From Bombyx mori (taxonomy: Eukaryota > Arthropoda > Insecta > Lepidoptera > Bombycidae): a stretch of DNA of 64,000 nt. Below the pieces are notes generated by a model. That model was not told the DNA's origin. It saw only the letters and a program-made list of their open reading frames with translations, and searched no databases. The stretch spans positions 5,334,501-5,398,500 of the forward strand of contig NC_085128.1 in NCBI RefSeq assembly GCF_030269925.1. The letters run 5' to 3'. Positions 1 to 9,600 of the stretch are shown piece by piece (within the stretch, counting starts at the first letter, position 1; each line of letters opens with the position of its first letter). Both the position numbers and the translations under genes were made by a program.

Positions 1-427
1 ATTATTATTTATTATTTACTGTCAAAATGAATGGCTCACATCTATTATAAACCACATTTTACCTTTCATCGTTAAAATAGTTACAATATTATCAAAAGAT
101 TTTTATCAGTTTTTTTGAAAAAACTAGCCAGAATTGTAGTGTTCGAAACGGGAGCTTAATTGTTTTCTAAAAAATGTAATTTGATTGTTCCATTTTAGTC
201 TCTTGTCAGTTAAGCTTAAAAAAATAATATTTTCTCAGAATTGTTTGAGTGGTTTCTCTGTGATCACGAAAAAGATAAGCAAACAAACAAAATTTGTCGA
301 TTTTAAAAATATTGATCAAACAAATCTTATGTTCTTTTTAATTCCTCATTCGGATTACCTTTTTTTTAAATTTGTATTTAAATAAAAATAAATTTGCCAA
401 GAAAAATGTATTTTTAATTCTACTAAC
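1..427. other. syd-1 intron, partial
   Basis: AT-rich intron after the last visible exon. I see no repeat or exon in it. Its far end is outside the window. Confidence 0.7.
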
Positions 428-628
428 CTAAAGCGTCTAATGTCATTTGGAAAAGGCATCGACTGAACAGGGGTTGAGGCAATTCGCGAAGGTAATCTTT
501 CAGGACGCCCGTTATGACATTTATATCCGGAACAGCCTCAGGCGTGAGTTCCACGGTACGGGCGTTCCGTTCAAACCCTTCCCGAAGCACACGCTTCTTA
601 CTTGCCGCTCCACACAAACGATAAAGAC
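428..628 (-). CDS. RhoGAP100F: syd-1 exon p: RhoGAP catalytic core, domain cut by window
   Basis: 201 nt, phase 1 to 1. Completes GLYRLCG, whose Arg (codon 618-620) is the arginine-finger position of RhoGAP proteins. It continues with VPDINVITGVLKDYLRELP and QPLFSRCLFQM. Acceptor TTTTAG/GTCTTT, donor TTAG/GTTAGT. The remaining exons lie left of position 1. Confidence 0.96.
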
Positions 629-3600
629 CTAAATAAAAAAATTACAATATTAATTGTTCATTGTTGCGACAAATGAAATGTTAAGCTGTACAAGGGCACA
701 TGAAATACCAGCGTGAATGCCGCTACGGACTTTATGGTACGAGTTATAAGTCTCAATATTGTATAAAGGCTTTCTGTTCTTTAAGCTGGACCGCACTTCG
801 CGACCCAAATAGACATGATGGCGGTACTTACCTGTGCAGGCTCGCAATATACTTTACTGGAACAATGTAAATGTCTGAATAGTCCAAAATTATAGACCAT
901 AAATTTCTTTATATCGGAGATATCGGATATTTTAAAATTACAATTAGACGATCACTCAACTATTCTTCTATTCCTCATTACTAACAATTTATATTCCACG
1001 ACTTGGAATATATATATATCACCAAACAAATATTTAAAAAAAAACGGTTTTGATGCAACGTAATCATTGGTAAATCAATAATTAGCAGCATTTTACGTTA
1101 TGTTATTGGTGGGCTACGGAAAGCACTAAACATTCAAGTTAGGGGTAGCCCACTGGGTTTCTCGCCAGATCTTCTCAGTGGGTTGAGTTTCCGGTGATAG
1201 ATTCTGCGAAGCACGGCTCTTGCTAGGGTTCGTGTTATCAACGTCATCAGGTTCGAGCTTCGTGAGCTCACCTACTAGTTAAGGCAACGCTGATATAGCC
1301 TCTCAAAGCTATCAGCTTAGGTAGGAAAAAAAAATCAAGTTAGACAAAAAAAAAGCCATGGTTTCAAACCTATGATATCAAGTCCTCGTCTCTCGATTTC
1401 CTCAACGCATCGTCGGACGATGAGAGGTACGGGCGGCGCGTTAGGAGGGCGGATCTCCCGCGCCACTACCGCCTCCAGCTCCGAACCGAACAGCGGAGGA
1501 GGAGACACGCGACCTTGAGTCGGGCGCCGTCGGAACAGCTCATGAGGCTCCGTGTGCCGTATCCTCACGTACAATGTACCGCGTGGCTCCAACTAAGCAA
1601 AATATAAAATGTATTTAGTTTGCCTTAGTTTCTCTAGAACTAGAGAATAGCTCTGTGTGTCTAGCTGTGTCCCTTTGCCAGTGAACTTAACCAACGATGA
1701 CCACACACAGGCCGTTGGGTTGTTCGTGGACCCATCTGCCTTCGAAAGAAAATCTAAGCCGAACATAACTTTTTTTTATTGCCTAGATGTGTGGACGAGC
1801 TCACAGCCCACCTGGAGCTAAGTGGTTACTGGAGCCCATAGACATCTACAAGTTCTAAGATCTTAGTATAGTTACAACGGCTGCCCCACCCTTCAAACCG
1901 AAACGCAATACTGCTTCACGGCAGAAATAGGCAGGGTGGTGGTACATATGCGTGCGGACTCACAAGAGGTCCTACCGCCAGTAAATGATATTTATGCCAG
2001 TAGTACCTTGATATATTATAAAATGGCTTACCTTGATTGCAAGTTGGTGCATTGCAGATCGAGCAACTAAGTCAGGTAGCGTTATGACACCTCTATAACA
2101 CAACTTGTGCCTGTGTTGGGGATCCCATGAGTACACCAGTACATCCAACTGTCTGTTATCAACTAACTCTAAGTCGAAGGCCTCATCCCAATCGAAGTCC
2201 AGCTCGCTGTTACGAATCTAAAAAAAACATTGACTAGTTTGTAAGCGACGCTACCGTTTTTTAATCCTATAATTCAATTTTTAAAATTAGTTAATATTTT
2301 TGAAATTGGTTGTGTGTTTGTATATTTGATTTAAGTAAAATTTTTACCTTTATTGTTAACACTTTAGAGAAAGTTTTTGCGATAGCATCAAAAATCCCGA
2401 TTACAAGTGTATTTCAAACGATGGGTTTAAGCCACAGTGGACCGAGTTTGACTATCGCTAAATCAGTACATAGTATAAAACAAAATCGCTGTATGTAATG
2501 TAAATGTATGCTTAAACCTTTAAAACTACGCAACGGATTTTGATGCGGTTTTTTTTATTAGATAGAGTGATTGACGAGGAAGGTTTATATGTATAATAAC
2601 ATCCATTAAATAGTGGAGAAATCAATAATAAATTACAGTTTCCGAAGCGAAGCGAGGGCGGGTCGCTAGTATATTAATGAAATATTATTATAGTTCGCGA
2701 TAATCATAGTGTAATGTGACTGAATTTGCTTCGAAAATACCATAAAATTAGATTTTATTTACCACTGTACGAGCTTTGTGTACTCGATCACATTCGAGAA
2801 CGCAGTACAAGTCACGTGTTGCAACTGGGGGATGAACCGACATGATAGGCCCAGAAGGCGGTGATCCCGGGGATGAGCCTGATGCTCCCGCAGGGCGCAA
2901 TCCCCTCCCAGACAAGAGGTGTATCCACAGCATGCCTGACACACCACCGGACAGTCGCGACAGGCCAGTCATTGATGCCGACAAACCACCACCAGTCATC
3001 TTATCCACTTTGTATTTAAGGAAGTCTGCAATTTAAAATTGTCCGTCATTATTTCAGTGCCTTAGGTTCATTCACAACATGGCCCATATTGTGAGAAGTC
3101 ACATGTATCATATGTATGAATTTCATTGTTTAAAATCTGATTTATCGTACCGTTCAATTCACGCTTCAAATAACGCATGACTACATCAACATAAAAACAG
3201 CAGGTAATTATTTAGTATCTCTTTATTTCTCTTAGATAATCAATCAATTGGTACAACAAGTGCATCGCACGTTATTCCAGAAATAAATTTCGATGATTGT
3301 TACAATATAATACTCGTTTATTATTTTACGATTTACTAATTTTAAGATTTTATTATGGTTCATGAATCATTTAAAATTTTAAAGGAAGGAAGTCGATTCA
3401 TTCTATCTGTGTTATAAAATAAATCATGATCGCGTATAATTACCACTAGGATTGATATCGAGCGGTCTCTGGTGCCTTGAACCAGGTGTCGGTACCGGAC
3501 TGGGATTCGGACACGTGAACCGCGAGCCTAGTTCCAGTAGCTGACGGACTCGTCGAGTGGAAGGTGAACCTCCCGGCCCACCGCCTAACTGTTGCGTTGC

Positions 3601-6600
3601 TCCCAGCTGCTGCGAGGATACCGACCGCGCTGGCAAGTGCCTGGGACGCTCAATGCGACGCCCTGCCAAGCCTAATGATGATCCGAAACGACTAGCGTTT
3701 TCCATCTGTAAGTTAGAAGAAATTAATAACAATCAACTCAGTATTGAACACACTATATTTTTATTGAATTAAATTCATAGAGAACTAAATCTATCTATAT
3801 ATCTTCTATATATATAAAAATGAATTGCTGTTCGTTAGTCTCACTAAAACTCGAGAATGGCTGGACCGATTTGGCTAATTTTGGTCTTGAATTATTTGTG
3901 GAGGTCCAAAGAAGGTTTAAAAGGTAAGTAAATATGAAAATGCTCGGAATTCAATAAAAATAACAATTTTGTTTTTCCTTTGATGTGTCCCCCGTCAGAC
4001 GGATTACTTTTGTTTGTTTTAAGTTTATTTTATATAAAAGTCTTTTGTTTATCGATTGAGACACTACGAGGTCTGCCGGGTCAGCTAGTCATTAATGTAT
4101 ATTATAAAATAATTTTACTTCATAACAGGTAATAACATTATGGCGTACATTTTTGAGCGCATCATGTATATTTTCTGCTGAGTAGTGAGTGGGTAGACGT
4201 GGACGCAGAGTTTCGTAAAGTGCACTAGTAGAAGGGGCTCGAGAAAGCCAAGCTCTGTATTCGTCCGACGTGAACACTGACGGCGAAGAAGGTAGACGAC
4301 CTGTGTAAAAAAAAGAAGGATATATATGTATAAATCTGATAGGTTCACAGAATAAATTAAATATGCAATATGTACCTCTTGAAGAGCGAAGATCGAGTCG
4401 TGAAGATAGGGGTTCTGGTTCATCTTGAAGGACACTTCCGGTACGTCTTGTCAACCCCAACCTTAATATTGAAAAATGTATAGAGTGATATAAGTGTCGT
4501 ACTAATAATCAAAGCGAAAATATAATTTACCTTTGTCCGGTGTTTCGCACATCCCTGGGCAGTGAATTAAACTTTGAAGTAATGTCCCTTCCTAATGTGC
4601 TACTTCTGTATCCACTTAAACCAGAATAATATGGAGGTCGAGTTGGTGCCGTAGCCTCTGTATCGGATGAATAATCTAAGCTTCGATTTCTCCTCGCTGT
4701 ACCAAATTTACTACTATATGATGGAAGTCCTAATCCAGTCGTCCCGTAACCTCCACCCAATGTAGATCCTAAGCCAGTACCAGACAAGCCGGTCCCTAAT
4801 CCCGAGCTAGTTAGTCCAGGTCCCACGAGACTAGATCCAGTAAGAGCACTGAGGCCCGTACTAGATAAGCCAGATGGTAATCCTGGACCTCCTAATCCAG
4901 TAGACGTTAATCCAGTGTTTGCCAGACCACTGCTTGTTATTCCAGATCCTGGCATGCCAACGCCACCATAACGATGGTTATATCTTGAGAGGCTTGATGC
5001 TGTAGAATAATAGGAACTGATTAGAGCACAATCTCTTTGTGAGTGGAGATTAAATAGTCTAATACTGAGAATACATTTGTATGGATCAGCTTGTTGGACC
5101 ACTAAAGTGGCGGATGAAAGGCATTTGCATGCAGCAGAGATGCGAATGTTGCGATGGATGCGTGGAGTAACGAGAATGGATAGAATATGGAATAAAAATG
5201 TTAGAGGAAGTCTGAAAGTGGCACCTGTGACAGAGAAGCTGAGAAGTGCGCGTTTGGGATGGTAATATGGACATGTGATGAGACGAAATGAAAATGAGGT
5301 TGGTAAGAAAATGTTAATTATGAATGTGGAAGGATATAGAGGAAGAGGTAGACCTAAGAAGAAATGGATGGATTGCGTGAAATACGATATGTGTAAGAGG
5401 GGAGTGAGCGAAGAAATGGTATATAATAGAGGAGTATGGAAGGAGAAAACATGTTGCGTCGAATCCAGGTAACTGGAAGAAGGGCAGGATAATGATGATG
5501 ACATTTGAAACGTACCACCACCAGTGGCTGTCGACGCCTTTAAGCTTGATCTTAGCAACGAATGCCGTCCAAAATCTGAGTGCGTTTCCGCACGCGGCAA
5601 CTGCTGCTCTGACCCAGACCTCGGAACTCTGCCACCAAAGCGCGTACTGAAATAAAACATATGCAAAGATCATGCTGCATATACGACCATATTTGAGTTT
5701 AATGTGCCGAAAGTTAAATTGAATACATACCTTCCACTTTCCGGTGGATAGTACGAGTGAACTTTTTCTGCGAGACTATCAAGCGTATTAGGATACGAAC
5801 GTTCGTATGGTACAAAATGTGTGGCTGATGATTTAGGTTGTTCTGTTATTACTGGTGGTGGCGGGCGGTAACTGAAAATAAAAAGGTCAGTAATTTATTT
5901 TTAATTTATTTAAGCATTCGGTTACTTTATAATCAAACTAGAATTTGGAAAAATAGGTTTCCACTGCAGTTCACTTTACATTTTTTTAACGTAAAGCTTA
6001 ATACTGTTTATCGCTCGTTTTTTAAATATTCTTAATGCGTCTCGCCTAATTCGTCTTTATTACAGTCTACTACTATTAATACCTTTTACAGAAAAAAAAG
6101 TTGTTGGTTGTTTCATAAAATACATAAAAAATATAAATATATCATGACATCATACATCATATTATGTTTTCGTGTTCCCCCCCATTGAATCTCGATTTGT
6201 CTTCATTCGGATCGATTGTATTTTATACGAAACTTAATTTAAAAATACAATCTATACAAATAAATAAAATTGGAATATATGTTTGTAATAATAAAATATT
6301 TTTTTTTTACTAAATGCGTAAGTATATAATATATACCACAGTACATAAACCAAAATATGTTTATTTTTTATTTTTGTTTGTCTGTCTTTCTGTTTGTTCC
6401 AGCTAATCTCTGGAACGGCTGGACTGATTTCAACGAGACTTTCACTGATAGGTAGCTGATGATATATGGAGTAACTTAGGTTACTTTTTTTTGACTTGGC
6501 TTCACCCGCGGTACGATAATAACCGCGGGTAGCATCGCGGGTCTCTGCTATCAATAATAAAATTTAATGTTTCCGAAGCGAAGCGAGAACGGGTCGCTAG

Positions 6601-9600
6601 TATTTGATAAATTTTATAATCACCTCCAAGTAGAATGATCAGACGGTGGTCTAGGATTATAATACAGGTCAAGTGCTGCAGAATCTGGGGACAGTGCACC
6701 GAGCTGGAGGCGACTCCTCTCTTCCCTACCATCACCAACTGGACGCACTGCATTACCATGCCCGCCTGTAGACCGGAGTGTGCCATGTCTGTAATAAGAG
6801 TTATTATGATTAAATAACAGTTCGAATCATGAAATCGATTAAACGAAAGAAATTAAATTGCTATTAGATAAAAAATAATCTTCTATAATCTCTTCAATTA
6901 TTAAAAGCCTAAAAGTACATTGTTCTTGGTGTACCGTTTATATTCGTATATAATATGATTATTCCAACACTAAAAAATTTTACTAGTAACTTTGTTGACA
7001 GAGCAACCAAGATATGACATACAACAACGTCTTGCTTAAGTTTGGTAAATTTGTATGAAAAAGTAATCCAAAAAGAAAAGAACACTGATTTAACGATAAA
7101 ATAACAAATGAAAAGGTATCAGGAATGACAAAAAATTGAAGAATATGACTCATATAAATTAACTGCCGTATATTCCCTCGAGACTGTCCAAATGGCATTC
7201 GAAAGATACCACTAAAGCTTGAACTTGAACACCCAAAAAAGTCGAAATTAACGTACCGTATTCTAACTCGTATTAGGGTAATTAATTATGACGAAATATA
7301 GCTAGTATTTCAATTTAAACGATCATTTACTTACTGCGAATAAAGTCCGTCAACGCGATCTCGATCTCTTTCCCTTTCCCTGTCTTCATCGTCACGACAG
7401 TCCCGCTTGAGAACAACGACGGGCGGCGGCTTGTGCTCCGACCGTGGTAGTGACGGCGAACCCGGGCCAGATTTCCCTGAAACGTGATTTTATTAGAGCG
7501 GACTTATCATGAAAATTTTTCAGATGAAATTACCACGATGCGTTATAATTCTATTCATGGCATAGGTATTTTAACAAATACAATTTCCCATTTTTATTTG
7601 TTTTTTGGGGCCTATAAATTAACTCGTAGATTTGGAAATAAGGTACATTGTAAAATACCTTAATAAGTCCATAGAACTATAATATAACAAACAGTAATAT
7701 GCTAACTGTTCAGTAACTAGAATCAATCACTAGGTATGGGTTTCCTGTGTCTATTTTTTTTAATTGCTTAGATGGGTCGAGGAGCTCACAGCCCACCTGG
7801 TGTTAATTGGTTACTGGAGCCCATAGATATCTATAACGTAAATGCGCCATCCACCTTGAGATATAAGTTATAACGTCTCACTATAGTTTTAACCGTGCCC
7901 TACCCTTCAAGCCGAAAGGCAATACTGCTTCACGGCATAAATAGGCAGAGTGGTGGTACCCGTGCGGACTCACAAGAGGTCCTACCACTAGTAATTACGC
8001 AAATTATAATTTTGCGGGTTTGATTCTTATTACACGATGTTTTTCCTTCACCGTGGAAGTCAATCGTCGGTCGGGACTTATCCTTTAGGCCACGACGACT
8101 TCAAACGATGTCTATGTGAGAGATGTGTCTGTTGAAATTTGTGTAGGTGTGTATTCACATGCACACGCGCCCATGTTTATGCGAGTTAAGTTTAATGAAC
8201 AATGAGTAAAACAAACAAAAATTATCTATCATACTTAAAAACATAAAACTAACCTTTTCTCTGTCTTGTGCACAGCAACAATCTTCTAGGTATCGACATA
8301 ATAATAACGACATCATCCAATGACATTCGTCTCACATCAACTAGGTTCACCGCAAGTATCTCGTCTCCGACCTTCAAACAACCACTGTTGTACACTGCTG
8401 ACTCCAAGGCTATTCGTGAAATGAACACCCCATCAGTTCTGGTTCCACCGTCTCCTTCTCTGATGTAAAGTCCAAGGGTTTGACCTGGACGTTTCACAAT
8501 CTCCACAAGTTGAACTACATGACGCGTGTCCTAGAACAAATATGTGGCATAAGTCCTTCGACTGATATATGTCTGTAGACAATTTGGCCAATAGTACAAA
8601 AGATAGGGTCGATTTGGTTAATATCCTTCCATCCGGAAAGGCTTTGGACGATGAAGGAGCTACATTAATCCTTTCGAATTCAGACTTGTCCCACCGTTTG
8701 AGGAATATCAATAAGTTCAGTATTTGACCGTATCACCATTTGGTAACTGAATGAAAAATGAGGACACGTTGCGTTGACTCCACATTATGGGATAAGAGCT
8801 AGAAGAAGAAGAAATTAAAAGCTACTAGAAGAAGAAAATATGAGCTATTGCAAATAGCAATTGACGTTGTTTAAAAATAAAAGAACGCTAACTAGGTGGA
8901 TCTATCGAATAGCAGGCTGGCAGCATTAATAGTTTTCGACATTATGGATATCGATCTCTTGTTCAATGTTCACTCCTTGATGCCACTTAAGAAGAACCAG
9001 CTTATCGAGAAGTTACGGTTACGGTTTTTGCCGTGGATGTTCAAGTGCTGATCTATTTGTGTACATCATATTACTGGGGGTAGCCTTGAGAGGAGAACAT
9101 GAACGAAGACCTGGCCAGGGGTATCAAAACTGTGAAATCTTTCGATAGGGTCTAACATAGCTCTCCTTTAATGAAGCTACCATCCTTCAGAGTGGCGAAA
9201 GCTGAAAGATTGATGAATATAAAGTACATTGCGTTGCAGATAAAACTACGAGATTCGTAATAACGTAAATGAAACAAAATATCCGTACAAAATTTTAGTA
9301 TACCAATTAGTTTGGTTATTTTACTCCATAAAAATCACAACTAGTATATCAACAATTATAGTCTTATTGTGAGTGAAATGGGAAACTATCGTTCACAGAT
9401 TCCTCGATAGACGACAGAAATTTCTACCCATGTTATACAAATCGTAGACCGATATAGTACTGCATATTCCAACAATGCCAGTGTAAATTGCGTTCGCGTT
9501 CCCCGTTATCTAGGCCATACTCGAACAATAGAGTTCAGTGGTTCTTTCACAGTCAACGCTGTACGGGTAGCGAGATGAGTACCATTGTAAACGGGTCAAT

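Noticed and set aside
5077..5472. Plus-strand frames as a gene nested in syd-1
   Set aside because: The peptide is an RTE reverse transcriptase tail with an in-frame stop.
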